The notes: generated by a model from the letters alone, not told the origin. A DNA stretch of 64,000 nucleotides from CAVSRC01 sp963785065 (GCA_963785065.1 CAWATX010000004.1:1116001-1180000), one strand, 5' to 3'. Positions 26,118-35,318 are shown, counted from the first letter of the stretch. Made by a program: numbers and translations.

Positions 26118-26367
26118 TCGGTCCTGCGTGGGCGTCGCTCACGCAGGACAAATCCCTGATCGCGAAAATGCCGAGCGGCTGGGCGACGGGTTCCCTGTGG
26201 TGATCCGGCAGATCTCGCGTTTGTCGTTGCGTTGCCAGCCGCGAAATCTGATGGCGGCCTCTTCGCCGCACCACGTTCACAGACCGAAGAACCGCTGCGC
26301 GGACGTCCTTGCCGCCGCCCAGGCGGAGATGGCAATGTGGTTATTCCGTGCTGTGCACAGTTCGGCG

Positions 26368-27828
26368 TCAATCCCTCGACGCCGCCCAGATGGAAACCGG
26401 CGGGTGCCGGTCGGCCCAGGGATGCGCCGCTTCGCAGGCGGCCGCCGCAGAGATCACCGTCGCATCGGCGAGCCGTCGGCCGATGATCTGCAGGCCGACT
26501 GGGAGCCCTGCCTTCGTCCAGCCCGCTGGGACGCTCGTTGCCGGCTGCCCAGTGAGGTTGGCGGGGTAGAGGCATGGGCTCCAGGCGTCGTCGGCGACCG
26601 GCACGCCGGCGATCGCCCCCGGCCCGTCCTCATCGATCGGAAATGCTGTGACCGGCGCCGTTGGCGTGAGCAACAGATCGTAGCGCTCCATGAAGCGCAC
26701 CATCTGGTCTACCGCGCGTTTTCGCGTGGTTATGGCGTCGGTGAATTCCTCGCCGCGCCACGACCGCGCGAGCAGCCCGCGCAGCGATGGTGTGAGTTCA
26801 TCTTCGCGCCCCGCTGCCATGCGGCGAAGTCCGGTCAGATCCGTTTCCAGCGCCACGATGGCGCGGTCGGCCTCGATTAGGTCGCCGAAGGGCGAGTCGG
26901 TCTCGTCGAGAGTCGCCTGGATTGCTGCGGCGAGAGCACGCGCAGCAGCCTCGGCGACGGCCAGCACCTCCGGCTCGACCGGCTGGCCGGCCCAGCGTGG
27001 GCACCAGGCCAGCCGCAGTTTTGGACGCGGCTTCCGTTCGACGGCATCGCGCCAGAGTACGCCTTCGTCAGGTAGCGACCAGCGGTCGCGCGGATCTGGA
27101 CCGGCCATGACCGAGAGCATCAACGCCGCGTCGGCGACCGTGCGGGCCAGCGGACCGTAGTGTTCGATCGATTCCCAGCCGGAGACGCCAGGCAGGTTAG
27201 CGTCGCGGCAACCGGGCCACACGGGCACGCGCCCCATGGTCGCCTTGATGCCGACGAGCCCGCAGAACGCGGCCGGTAAACGGACCGAGCCACCGCCGTC
27301 GCTGCCGAGCGCGATCGGGCAAATGCCCGCGGCAACCGCGGCTCCCGAGCCGGCGCTTGAACCGCCCGGCGTCAGCGTCGTGTTCCAAGGGTTGCGCGTG
27401 GTCGGGAAGAGTGGGTTGTGGCCGAAGCCGCCATAGCCGAACTCGGCGGCATTCGTCTTGCCGAGGATGATCGCATCAGCGGCAATGAGCCGCTCCACGG
27501 CGACGTCGTCCATTTCCGGCACATAGTCGGCGTAGAGCCGCGAGCCGAAGGTCGTGCGGATGCCTTTGGTGAGCACGAGATCCTTGATGCCGACCGGCAC
27601 GCCGGCGAGCGGGCCGACCTCCTCGCCGCGCAGGATGCGGCTCTCCAGCCGGCGGGCGGCGACGCGCGCCTGATCGATGGCCGGCGTGCAGAAGGCATGG
27701 AGCACCGGATCGAGCCGTTCCAGTGCCGCGATCGCGCCATCGACGGTCTCGACCGGCGAGACGTCGCGCGCGGCAACGAGTCGGGCAAGGGTGACCGCGT
27801 CGCACGCGGCAAGATCGGTCGCAAGCAT
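26368..27828 (-). CDS. Amidase (amidase-signature family)
   Basis: A 486-aa hydrolase of the amidase-signature family. The Ser-cisSer-Lys triad is visible: Lys82 in GVPVGIKDLVLT, cis-Ser in TPGGSSAGSGAAVAAG (about 157) and the nucleophile Ser181 in GSDGGGSVRLPA. The closest named relatives by motif are GatA-like and AtzF-like amidases; with no GatB/C nearby it is not a tRNA amidotransferase. It is downstream of a peptide-type binding-protein gene in the same orientation, which suggests hydrolysis of the imported amide or peptide (inference). Confidence 0.92.
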   Translation of the reverse strand: MLATDLAACDAVTLARLVAARDVSPVETVDGAIAALERLDPVLHAFCTPAIDQARVAARRLESRILRGEEVGPLAGVPVGIKDLVLTKGIRTTFGSRLYADYVPEMDDVAVERLIAADAIILGKTNAAEFGYGGFGHNPLFPTTRNPWNTTLTPGGSSAGSGAAVAAGICPIALGSDGGGSVRLPAAFCGLVGIKATMGRVPVWPGCRDANLPGVSGWESIEHYGPLARTVADAALMLSVMAGPDPRDRWSLPDEGVLWRDAVERKPRPKLRLAWCPRWAGQPVEPEVLAVAEAAARALAAAIQATLDETDSPFGDLIEADRAIVALETDLTGLRRMAAGREDELTPSLRGLLARSWRGEEFTDAITTRKRAVDQMVRFMERYDLLLTPTAPVTAFPIDEDGPGAIAGVPVADDAWSPCLYPANLTGQPATSVPAGWTKAGLPVGLQIIGRRLADATVISAAAACEAAHPWADRHPPVSIWAASRD

Positions 27829-27869
27829 GAAAGCTCTTGGGGAAAGGGACGTTGCGGTCCGGGGAAAGG

Positions 27870-27899
27870 TCCCTCCGCGGCGCGTCGGCCGCGGAGGGA
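27870..27899 (-). other. Intercistronic stem-loop after binding-protein gene
   Basis: A perfect 12-bp stem (TCCCTCCGCGGC / GCCGCGGAGGGA) with a 6-nt loop lies 15 bp beyond the stop of the peptide-binding-protein gene and before the amidase gene. It is the third binding-protein gene in the window followed at once by such a hairpin. Confidence 0.55.
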
Positions 27900-27914
27900 G
27901 GTGGCAAGCGCGTG

Positions 27915-29549
27915 CTACTTCGCCCGCGAGAGATCGCGGAAGTCGAGCACCAGATGGAACCAGTAGGTGTAGCCCTTGATGTCCTTCTGCATGGCGACGT
28001 CGCGGAAATCCTGGACCAGCGGGATGCGCGGCACGTCGTCGAAGGCCATCTTGATGAAGCCCTTCACCTCGTCGTCGTACTTCGCCTTGTCCTGCTCGAA
28101 GCGGGCTGCCTCGATCAGCTTGTCCATGTCCGGGTTGACGTAATTCATGTCGTTGAAGACCGAATTGTTCTTCCCGTCATAGGTCCAGTAGAAATAGTAG
28201 TCCGGGTAGTTGAGCCATGCCTTGAAGCTCATGATGAGCATCGGCATGTCCTTCTTGTTGAGCCGGTCGTACCACTCGCCGCCCGGCACCTTCTCGATCG
28301 ACAGGTCGACGCCGATCTTCTTCAGGCTGTCCTGCACCAGCAGCGCGATGGGCTCGCGCGTCGAGGCGGTCGAGACGTCGTAGGAGAGCGTCGTCTTGAA
28401 ACCGTCGGGATAGCCGGCCTCGGCGAGCAGCTTCTTGGCCTTGTCGAGGTCGGTCTTGTAGGGCGAGGGCTGCGGCCAGTCGGTGGTGGTCACCGCGCCG
28501 GAGCCGCCATACATGCCCTTGCCGCGGTCGAAGAGCGCGGTGTGCAGGATGTCGTCATAGGGAATGGCATAGGCCATCGCCTGACGCACCTTGGGATTGT
28601 CGAAGGGCGGCTTGGTGGTGAGCATGTCGATGTAGAGCAGTTCGGCATCGACCGGCGTGCCGATCACGGTCAGCTTGTTCTGCTTGGCAAGCTCGGAGAA
28701 GTCCTTCGGCGGCAGGTTGAAGGAGAAATCGGCGTCGCCCTTCTCGAGCAGCGCGCGGCGCGTGCCGGCGGAGGCGATCTGGCGGCTGATGACCTTCTTG
28801 AAGAAGGGCAGCGGCCCGGACTTCCAGGCATCGAAGCGCTTGAAGACGATCTCGCTGCCCGGCTTCCAGCTGTCCACCATGTAGGCGCCGCCGCCGGCAT
28901 CGTTCTTGCCGACCCAGTCGAGTGCCCACGGGTCCTTCTCGGTGGCATGCGCCTTGGCGAGCTTGGAGTTGACGATCTTAGCGATCGGCACCGCCAGGTT
29001 CGGCAGGATCAGCTTGTTGGGGCGTGGAAAGGTGACCTTGAAGGTGTGGTCGTCGACCACCACGAACTGGTCAGGCGAGGTCATCTCGCTGGCGCCCATC
29101 TGGATCGCCGGAAAGCCGCCGACGGCGACCGCCCGGTCGAACGACCATTTGACGTCCGCGGCGGTCACCGGCGAGCCGTCGTGGAAGGTGGCGTCCTTGC
29201 GCAGATGGAAGGTGACCGACATGCCGTCCGGCGCCAGCTCCCAGCTCTCGGCCAGTTCGGGCGCGAACTTGGTGTAGTCGTAGCTCCAGGTGCCGTCGGG
29301 CAGCTGATAGCGCTCGTGGGTGATCAGGCGATCATAGGTGTTCCATGAGGCGCCGTGGGTTTCGACATTGGCGTTGGCGGCGTCGATGTCGAGCGTCGAC
29401 GGGCCTTCTTCGGTGACCACGACCAGCGTTTCGTTGCGACTGTCGGCCGCAAAGGCGAAATGGGCCGTCGCCATGCTCATGACCGCGGCCACCGTCGCCA
29501 CGGCCAGCCGGTGTCTCAGCGTCGGCGGCTGATTCCTGTTGCCTTGCAC
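27915..29549 (-). CDS. Peptide-type ABC transporter substrate-binding protein
   Basis: A 544-aa SBP_bac_5 protein. The start chosen is GTG 29549, because AGGAGG sits 7 nt upstream and the N-terminus then has a signal peptide (LAVATVAAVMSMATAHFAFA). Family blocks are VTFHLRKDATFHDGSPVTAADV, split here before VTAADV, PPFDNPKVRQAMAYAIPYD and the C-terminal region near WTYDGKNNSVFND. It faces the permease gene at 29919 across a 369-bp regulatory region and is followed by an amidase gene. The ligand is unknown; an amide or amino compound is a reasonable guess from context. Confidence 0.93.
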   Translation of the reverse strand: MQGNRNQPPTLRHRLAVATVAAVMSMATAHFAFAADSRNETLVVVTEEGPSTLDIDAANANVETHGASWNTYDRLITHERYQLPDGTWSYDYTKFAPELAESWELAPDGMSVTFHLRKDATFHDGSPVTAADVKWSFDRAVAVGGFPAIQMGASEMTSPDQFVVVDDHTFKVTFPRPNKLILPNLAVPIAKIVNSKLAKAHATEKDPWALDWVGKNDAGGGAYMVDSWKPGSEIVFKRFDAWKSGPLPFFKKVISRQIASAGTRRALLEKGDADFSFNLPPKDFSELAKQNKLTVIGTPVDAELLYIDMLTTKPPFDNPKVRQAMAYAIPYDDILHTALFDRGKGMYGGSGAVTTTDWPQPSPYKTDLDKAKKLLAEAGYPDGFKTTLSYDVSTASTREPIALLVQDSLKKIGVDLSIEKVPGGEWYDRLNKKDMPMLIMSFKAWLNYPDYYFYWTYDGKNNSVFNDMNYVNPDMDKLIEAARFEQDKAKYDDEVKGFIKMAFDDVPRIPLVQDFRDVAMQKDIKGYTYWFHLVLDFRDLSRAK

Positions 29550-29711
29550 GATGTTACCTCCTGTAGCGTCGTCGGTCGGGAGAGGCGCCGCCGACATGAG
29601 TTTAATTCACGAGGTGCAGACAAAGCAATCGACATGCCACAAAGTCATATTGGCTGATTTCCGCCATGCCGAGGCCGCCTCCTGCATTGACGTCGGCGTG
29701 TTCGCGCGGCT

Positions 29712-29749
29712 ATGCATCGGGAACATGCATTTTATGCAAGTAACATGCA
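29712..29749. promoter_or_regulatory. Clustered ATGCA sites in divergent control region
   Basis: Four ATGCA copies occur at 29712, 29725, 29734 and 29745. AACATGCA occurs twice (29722-29729 and 29742-29749), exactly 20 bp apart, and TGCAT-TTT-ATGCA (29726-29738) is a perfect palindrome. They lie between the divergent binding-protein and permease genes. The XRE-cupin regulator encoded at the end of this cluster is the obvious candidate to bind them (inference). The rest of the 29550-29918 spacer shows no gene. Confidence 0.45.
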
Positions 29750-29918
29750 CAGTAATTCATCAGCGTGTGCTGCAGGCATGCGCGTTGTGCCGGAATCACG
29801 GGGGCTGAGTCACTGGCACCGAATTTGCTCAATCGAGTTTCCCGAAAAGCACAACACACCGGCAGCATGACACGCGCAGCGAAACAGGAAGGCCCCACCC
29901 GATGAAGGATCGCACCCG

Positions 29919-30929
29919 GTGCGGCTGATCGCGCTCCGCCTCGCCTCGGCAATCCCGACATTGCTCGGCGTCGTCATCATCACCTTTGTGATGACGCGGC
30001 TGCTCCCCGGCGACCCGGCGGCCTATTTCGCAGGCCCAGCTGCCACGGCGGAATCGGTCGAGCAGGTGCGCCACACGCTCGGCCTCGACCGCCCGCTGGT
30101 CGAGCAGTTCGGGCGTTACGTTGAAGGGCTCGCCCATGGCGACCTCGGCCAGTCGCTGACCTCGGGCCAGAGCGTCGTCGACGACATCAGGAACCGCCTG
30201 CCCGCCTCGCTCGAACTCACCTTCTATGCGCTACTGGTCGCGGTCGGCCTCGGCATCGCGCTTGGCGTCGGCGCGGCGCTGAAGCCCGGCGGCTGGATCG
30301 ACCGGCTGTGCAGCTTCGTCTCGACCGCCGGCCAGGCGACGCCGACCTTCTTCCTCGGCCTGCTCTTCGTCTTCGTCTTCTATTACGAACTGGGCTGGGC
30401 GCCGGCGCCACTCGGCCGTCTCGACATCATCTATTCCTCGCCGCGCGACATCACCGGCTTCTGGACGATCGACAGCCTGCTCGCCGGCGACGGCGAGACC
30501 TTCATCGCCGTCGTGGCGCAACTGGTGCTGCCCACCGTCACGCTCGCCCTCTTCGGCCTCGGGCCGCTGGCCCGCGTCACCCGCGCCAGCATGATCGAGG
30601 TGCTCGCCGGCGACTATATCCGCACCGCTCGCGCCGCCGGCCTGCCACGCCGCAAGGTGCTGTGGGTCTATGGCTTCCGCAATGCTGTCGTGCCGGTGCT
30701 CAACACCTCCGGCGTCGTGTTCTCCTACATGCTCGGCGCCAGCGTGCTGGTCGAGAAGGTGTTCGGCTGGCCGGGGATCGGCGCCTACGCCATCGACGCA
30801 GTGCTCGCCTCGGATTTCGCCCCCGTGCAGGGCTTCGTGCTCGCCATGGCGCTGCTCTACGTGATCATCAATCTTGTCATCGACGTGGTCGCCGGCCTGC
30901 TCGATCCCAAGGTGCGCCTCGATGTCTGA
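29919..30929 (+). CDS. ABC transporter permease, DppB-type
   Basis: A 336-aa BPD_transp_1 permease starting at GTG 29919, with first helix AIPTLLGVVIITFVMTRLLPGDP (split here at the LLPGDP motif) and the coupling loop YIRTARAAGLPRRKVLWVYG. It has the insertion around SSPRDITGFWTIDS seen in many peptide-importer permeases. It overlaps the next permease by 8 bp and is divergent from its binding protein. Confidence 0.94.
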   Translation: MRLIALRLASAIPTLLGVVIITFVMTRLLPGDPAAYFAGPAATAESVEQVRHTLGLDRPLVEQFGRYVEGLAHGDLGQSLTSGQSVVDDIRNRLPASLELTFYALLVAVGLGIALGVGAALKPGGWIDRLCSFVSTAGQATPTFFLGLLFVFVFYYELGWAPAPLGRLDIIYSSPRDITGFWTIDSLLAGDGETFIAVVAQLVLPTVTLALFGLGPLARVTRASMIEVLAGDYIRTARAAGLPRRKVLWVYGFRNAVVPVLNTSGVVFSYMLGASVLVEKVFGWPGIGAYAIDAVLASDFAPVQGFVLAMALLYVIINLVIDVVAGLLDPKVRLDV

Positions 30930-31767
30930 CGTGGCCCTTCCACGCCGCCTGCGCCTGCCGGCGATCGGCTTCGGCCAGGCGGTCGCGCTCTCCCTGCTGG
31001 TGGTGCTCGTTGCCATGGCGCTCTTCGGCGCGGCGCTCGTCCCCTACGATCCGCTGGCGACCGACCCGCCGGCCGCCTTGCAGGCCCCCTCGGCGCTGCA
31101 CTGGTTCGGCACCGACCAGCTCGGCCGCGACGTGTTCAGCCGGGTCGTCGTCTCGGCCCGCGTCGACCTCGGCATCGCCATTGCCGCGGTGGCAGTCACC
31201 GTCGTGCTGGGCACGGCGCTCGGTGCCGCGGCCGGCTGGCTCGGCGGCTGGGTGGACCGCATCATCAGCCGCCTCATCGACACGATCATGGCCTTCCCGC
31301 TTTTCGTGCTGGCGGTCGGCATCGCCGCCGCGCTTGGCAATTCGGTGTCGAGCGTGGTCATCGCCACGGTTGTCGTGAACCTGCCGCTCTATGCGCGCCA
31401 CGCCCGGTCGGAGGTCTTCCGCCGCCGCGATGCGGCCTATGTCGAGGCGGCGCGGCTTTCCGGCGTCGGCTCGCTCTCCATCGTGGCGTTGCACATCTTC
31501 CCCAACCTGGTGCCGCCGCTGATGGTGCAGGCGTCGCTCAACATGGGCTGGGCCATCCTCAACTCCGCCGGCCTCTCCTTCCTCGGCCTCGGCATCCGCC
31601 CGCCCGACCCGGAATGGGGCATCATGGTGTCTGAGGGTGCCGCCTACATCATCTCCGGCGAGTGGTGGCTGTTCAGCTTCCCGGGCGCTTTCCTTCTCGT
31701 GGCCATCCTCACCTTCTCGCTGATCGGCGATGGCCTGCGCGACTGGCTGGACCCGCGCCGCGCATGA
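30922..31767 (+). CDS. ABC transporter permease, DppC-type
   Basis: A 281-aa permease from ATG 30922 (MSDVALPRRL), overlapping the upstream stop by 8 bp. It has HWFGTDQLGRDVFSRVV after the first helix, the coupling loop YVEAARLSGVGSLSIVALHI and the C-terminal LIGDGLRDWLDPRRA. Longer starts in frame lie inside the previous gene and give non-family sequence. Confidence 0.94.
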   Translation: MSDVALPRRLRLPAIGFGQAVALSLLVVLVAMALFGAALVPYDPLATDPPAALQAPSALHWFGTDQLGRDVFSRVVVSARVDLGIAIAAVAVTVVLGTALGAAAGWLGGWVDRIISRLIDTIMAFPLFVLAVGIAAALGNSVSSVVIATVVVNLPLYARHARSEVFRRRDAAYVEAARLSGVGSLSIVALHIFPNLVPPLMVQASLNMGWAILNSAGLSFLGLGIRPPDPEWGIMVSEGAAYIISGEWWLFSFPGAFLLVAILTFSLIGDGLRDWLDPRRA

Positions 31768-32741
31768 ACGCCACCCTGCCCGTGAAGCCGCTGCTGGACA
31801 TCGACCGCCTGAGCATCGCCTTCGGCGAGGGCCGCCGGCCGGCGACCGTCGACGGCGTCAGCCTGACCATCCAGCGCGGCGAGATCGTCGCCCTGGTCGG
31901 CGAAAGCGGCTCGGGCAAGTCGCTGCTGGCGCATGCCATCGCCGGTATCCTGACGCCTGCAGCCCGCCTGCGAACCGAGCACTTCGCCTTCGGTGGCGTC
32001 GATCTCGCCGCCGGCGGCCCGCGTGCCTGGGAGGACCTGCGCGGCCGCGAGATCGGCATCGTCTTCCAGAATCCGCGCGCCGCGCTGAACCCGTCGCGCG
32101 CCATCGGCCGCCAGATCGGCGACGTCATCCGCGAACACCGCGGCCTCTCCGGCAGCCGCCTGGCCGAAGCGACCCGGGCGGCACTTGCCGAGGTGCGCAT
32201 CCCCGAGCCGGAGGCGCGCGCCCGTGCCTATCCCGGCGAGCTCTCCGGCGGCATGTGCCAGCGTGTCATGATCGGCATCGCGCTTGCCGGTAATCCGGCG
32301 CTGCTCATCGCCGACGAGCCGACCACCGGCCTCGACACCACCACCCAAGCGGCGATCCTCGACCTGATCGTCGGCCACGCGCGCGAGCGCAGCATGGCGA
32401 CCCTGCTCATCACCCACGACCTGGCGCTGGCGCGCGCCTATGCCGAGCGCATCGTCGTCATGCATGCCGGCCAGATCGTCGAGGAGGCGCCGACCGAGGC
32501 GCTCTTTGCCGCGCCGCACCATCCCTATTCGGCGGCGCTGATCGGCGCGACGCCGGCCGACGCTGCCGATGTCGCCGGGCTGGCCGGCATCGCGGGCGGG
32601 CTGCCGGACCTGGCCAGCGAGCCGCCCGCTTGCCGCTTCGCCGGGCGCTGCGAGCGCGCGATCGAGCGCTGCCGCAGCGAGCGCCCGCCGCTCGATCAGG
32701 ATCTCGAGCGCCGTGCCGCCGCCTGCTGGGTGCCGCTATGA
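31764..32741 (+). CDS. ABC transporter ATP-binding protein, DppD-type
   Basis: A 325-aa ATPase from ATG 31764 (ATGA overlap with the permease stop). Walker A is GESGSGKS, the signature is LSGGMCQRVMIGIAL, and Walker B reads IADEPTTGLD. The C-terminal cysteine region (CRFAGRCERAIERC) is present, as in oligopeptide importers. It is coupled by an ATGA overlap to the next ATPase. Confidence 0.94.
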   Translation: MNATLPVKPLLDIDRLSIAFGEGRRPATVDGVSLTIQRGEIVALVGESGSGKSLLAHAIAGILTPAARLRTEHFAFGGVDLAAGGPRAWEDLRGREIGIVFQNPRAALNPSRAIGRQIGDVIREHRGLSGSRLAEATRAALAEVRIPEPEARARAYPGELSGGMCQRVMIGIALAGNPALLIADEPTTGLDTTTQAAILDLIVGHARERSMATLLITHDLALARAYAERIVVMHAGQIVEEAPTEALFAAPHHPYSAALIGATPADAADVAGLAGIAGGLPDLASEPPACRFAGRCERAIERCRSERPPLDQDLERRAAACWVPL

Positions 32742-33718
32742 CCGCACTCCTCGACGTGGTGGCGCTGCGCAAACTGTTTCCGGTCGGCAAGGGCCGCATG
32801 CTGCATGCGGTCGACGGAGTGGATCTCTCGCTCGACGCCGGCGAGAGCCTCGGCATCGTCGGCGAGAGCGGCTCGGGCAAGTCGACCCTCGCCCGCCTGA
32901 TCGTCCGCCTGATCGACCCCGACGACGGCACCATCCGCTTCGAGGAGCGCGACATCGGCAAGGTCAGGAGCGCCGGCTTTGCCCGCGATCCCGCGCGCCG
33001 CGCCATCCAGCTCGTCTTCCAGAGCGCCGGCGACGCAATGAACCCGGCCTTCTCCACCGCGCGCAACATCGCGCTCGGACTGGGCGGGCTGCGCCTCGAT
33101 GCGGCCACCATTGAGCGGGTGAAGGCGATCGCTGCAGAGGTGAACCTCGCGCCCGAATATCTGATGCGCCGGCCGCACCAGCTCTCCGGCGGCCAGCAGG
33201 CGCGCGCCGGCATTGCCCGCGCGCTGATCTCGGCGCCGAAGCTGCTGGTGCTCGACGAACCGACCGCCTCGCTCGACGTGTCGGTGCAGGCGACGGTGCT
33301 CAAGCTGATCGATGCGCTGCGCCGGCGCCACGGCATCGCGCTGCTCTTCGTCTCGCACGACCTCGAGGTGGTGCGGCTGATGTGCGACCGGGTGATGGTG
33401 CTCTATCTCGGCCGCGTCGCCGAAATCGGCCGGGCGGCCGCAGTGCTGCGCGCGCCGCGCCACCCCTATACGCGGGCGCTGGTGGCGGCGACGCCCGGCC
33501 ACGGCCAGCCCAGGGCGCTGCCCGGCGAGCCGACCAGCCCGATCGACCCCCCGGCCGAGGCCTGCCTGTTTGCCAGCCGCTGTCCGCTCGCCATCGACCG
33601 CTGCCGCCACGAGCGGCCGCGCCTGCGCGTCATCGGCGAGAGCGTCGTCGCCTGCCACCGCGCCGACGAGGCGGGATCGGCCCCGGCGGCGACGGTCAGT
33701 GAACCTGCGGAGTATTGA
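32738..33718 (+). CDS. ABC transporter ATP-binding protein, DppF-type
   Basis: A 326-aa ATPase from ATG 32738. Walker A GESGSGKST, signature LSGGQQARAGIARAL, Walker B LVLDEPTASLD and the switch His in FVSHDLEVVR are all visible, with the C-terminal CLFASRCPLAIDRC region. Its 3' end overlaps the convergent XRE-cupin gene by 23 bp. Confidence 0.94.
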   Translation: MTALLDVVALRKLFPVGKGRMLHAVDGVDLSLDAGESLGIVGESGSGKSTLARLIVRLIDPDDGTIRFEERDIGKVRSAGFARDPARRAIQLVFQSAGDAMNPAFSTARNIALGLGGLRLDAATIERVKAIAAEVNLAPEYLMRRPHQLSGGQQARAGIARALISAPKLLVLDEPTASLDVSVQATVLKLIDALRRRHGIALLFVSHDLEVVRLMCDRVMVLYLGRVAEIGRAAAVLRAPRHPYTRALVAATPGHGQPRALPGEPTSPIDPPAEACLFASRCPLAIDRCRHERPRLRVIGESVVACHRADEAGSAPAATVSEPAEY

Positions 33719-34295
33719 CCCAGATGATGCGGGCGACCGTGCTGCCGGTGTTGCGGTAGCCGTTGGTGAGGTGCGCCTTGAAGAAGAACGAGTCGCCGGC
33801 CGTCATGTGATAGATCGTGCCGTCGATATCGAGCTCGATCTCGCCTTCCAGCAGGTAGCCGACCGCCTCGCCCTGGTGGGTGATCGGGTCGTTCTTCTCG
33901 CCGCCCGGCTCGACGTTGTGGATGTTGGCCTCGAGCAGGTTGCCGGCGGCCAGCGGCACCAGCCGCTCGTAGAGCACGCCCTTGCCCCCGCGCAGCGCAT
34001 CCCCCTCGACCTTCATCCGGTTGGCGGGTGTCTGCACCAGCTTGTGCTCGTCGATTTCCAGTCCGAAGAAGGAGGCCATGTCGCGGCTGAGCGCGGTCAC
34101 GATCTTGTTGAGCATGACCAGAGAGGGCGTCACCTTGCCGGCCTCGATCTTGGAAATCATGCTTTCGTCGCAGCCGACTTCCTTAGCCAAGTCGCGCATG
34201 CGCATGCCCTTGAGGATGCGCGCATGGCGGATGCGTGCGCCGACCTGGAGCTGGGCTGTTCCTCCAGAATCGCGCATTTCCTGCGCCCGTGCCAT
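33696..34295 (-). CDS. XRE-family regulator with C-terminal cupin domain
   Basis: A 199-aa regulator: N-terminal helix-turn-helix (LAKEVGCDESMISKIEAGKV) and C-terminal cupin with HQGEAVGYLLEGEIELDIDG and the final strand RIIWVNTPQ. Such XRE-cupin proteins control amine, amino-acid and peptide catabolism. ATG 34295 is preferred, with GGAG 8-10 nt upstream; ATG 34316 is an alternative. It converges on the ABC operon and probably acts at the ATGCA cluster near 29712-29749 (inference). Confidence 0.92.
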   Translation of the reverse strand: MARAQEMRDSGGTAQLQVGARIRHARILKGMRMRDLAKEVGCDESMISKIEAGKVTPSLVMLNKIVTALSRDMASFFGLEIDEHKLVQTPANRMKVEGDALRGGKGVLYERLVPLAAGNLLEANIHNVEPGGEKNDPITHQGEAVGYLLEGEIELDIDGTIYHMTAGDSFFFKAHLTNGYRNTGSTVARIIWVNTPQVH

Positions 34296-34372
34296 CTCCT
34301 CGCTTCTCCCGTCCACCAGCCGGATTCAGGTCGCCTGACCGCCCGGCACGTCAATGAGTCACAAGCATACCG

Positions 34373-34861
34373 GTGACTATCAGGAAATTGGGCCGACGCC
34401 GAGAATTATCGCCTGAGGCCAAACAGATCGACGATGATGCGGGAGATGCAGGCAACGCCAGCCCACAAGATGTCGTCACTCTGACGATTGCCGCACGTCT
34501 CCAGCGGGCCGGGCGCGAGATGCGCATGATCGTCCAGAATGTCGAGAATCACCGTGCCCCCGATCCGGCCCTCCTCCGTGCTCTCGCCCGCGCTCACGAT
34601 TTCCGCGAACGGCTGATGCGCGACCCGCACCTCTCGGCGCGCGACATCGCCCGAGCCGAGGGCGTCAGCGCCGCCTATATTTACGCGACCCTCAGGCTCG
34701 CCTGGCTCGCTCCCGACATCATCGAGGCCATCGTCAACGGTCGCCAACCGCCGCGGCTAACGGCCACGGAGCTGTTCCGTCTGTGCGGCCATCTTCCGCT
34801 CGGTTGGCCGGAACAGCGCAAGCTCATCGGCTTCACGAACGACAAGACCACCCACACCTGA
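34373..34861 (+). CDS. Recombinase-associated HTH-type protein
   Basis: A 162-aa protein starting at GTG 34373, with an in-frame TGA 15-18 bp upstream. The C-terminal half (LSARDIARAEGVSAAYIYATL, continuing to DIIEAIVNGRQPPRLT) resembles the C-terminal helix-turn-helix region of large serine recombinases from alphaproteobacteria, also like ParB-type HTHs. The catalytic recombinase domain is absent, so this is either a stand-alone relative or the tail of a lost integrase gene. It marks the left side of the phage-derived block. Confidence 0.55.
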   Translation: MTIRKLGRRRELSPEAKQIDDDAGDAGNASPQDVVTLTIAARLQRAGREMRMIVQNVENHRAPDPALLRALARAHDFRERLMRDPHLSARDIARAEGVSAAYIYATLRLAWLAPDIIEAIVNGRQPPRLTATELFRLCGHLPLGWPEQRKLIGFTNDKTTHT

Positions 34862-35162
34862 ACCGTCAGGCCCGCCAGCGTCTCTGCAGTTGCCCGAAAT
34901 GACGGGGGTGCGCTCCGCTCCACCAGTCCCGACTGCCCCAGAGAAGAGTCAACTGCCGAACGCCCGAGAAATATCTCCGGCAGTTATCGGCGCTCTCCGG
35001 CGCAAAAGTGTCTCTCCGCAGTACCGGCGCGCTTGAACATCGCCAAAACAGCCCGGAACGCGGCCGCAAAATGGGAAGCTGGCAAAGACGGATATCGGCT
35101 CGATATCAATGCGTTATATGCTGGCTGTGCTGGCAGTCTGCTGCGAACTCGTCTCTGCCTTG

Positions 35163-35318
35163 AATTTCCCTACTGCAGGGAAATTTGCAGGGAATTTTCG
35201 CGTTTTGCAGGGAAAGTGGCCATGAGCTGCGCCAAGAAACCCTGCTCTGACAGCGGGTTAGAACGTAAATTCCCTACGTCATGAAGCAGGGAATTTTCCG
35301 TGCCGGATCAGGGAAATT
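35163..35318. repeat. Cluster of short AGGGAA(A/T)TT repeats in both orientations
   Basis: Seven close matches to GCAGGGAA(A/T)TT occur in about 155 bp: plus-strand copies at 35175, 35187, 35207, 35286 and 35308, and minus-strand copies near 35163-35172 and 35267-35276. The region is much richer in A and T than its surroundings and codes for nothing convincing. Short iterated motifs like this could be protein-binding sites (iteron- or operator-like) or a genome-specific intergenic repeat. It lies in the 556-bp gap between the recombinase-type gene and the next phage-block gene. Confidence 0.6.

Noticed and set aside
26368..27828. Amidase considered as GatA of the tRNA amidotransferase
   Set aside because: No gatB or gatC is nearby and the gene sits in a transporter cluster after a substrate-binding-protein gene.
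35033..35284. An 83-codon frame across the AGGGAA(A/T)TT repeats
   Set aside because: Its second half is simply a translation of the repeats, and there is no ribosome site or family similarity.
35163..35318. Short repeats considered as a CRISPR array
   Set aside because: Units are only about 11 bp, occur in both orientations and have irregular spacing without uniform spacers.
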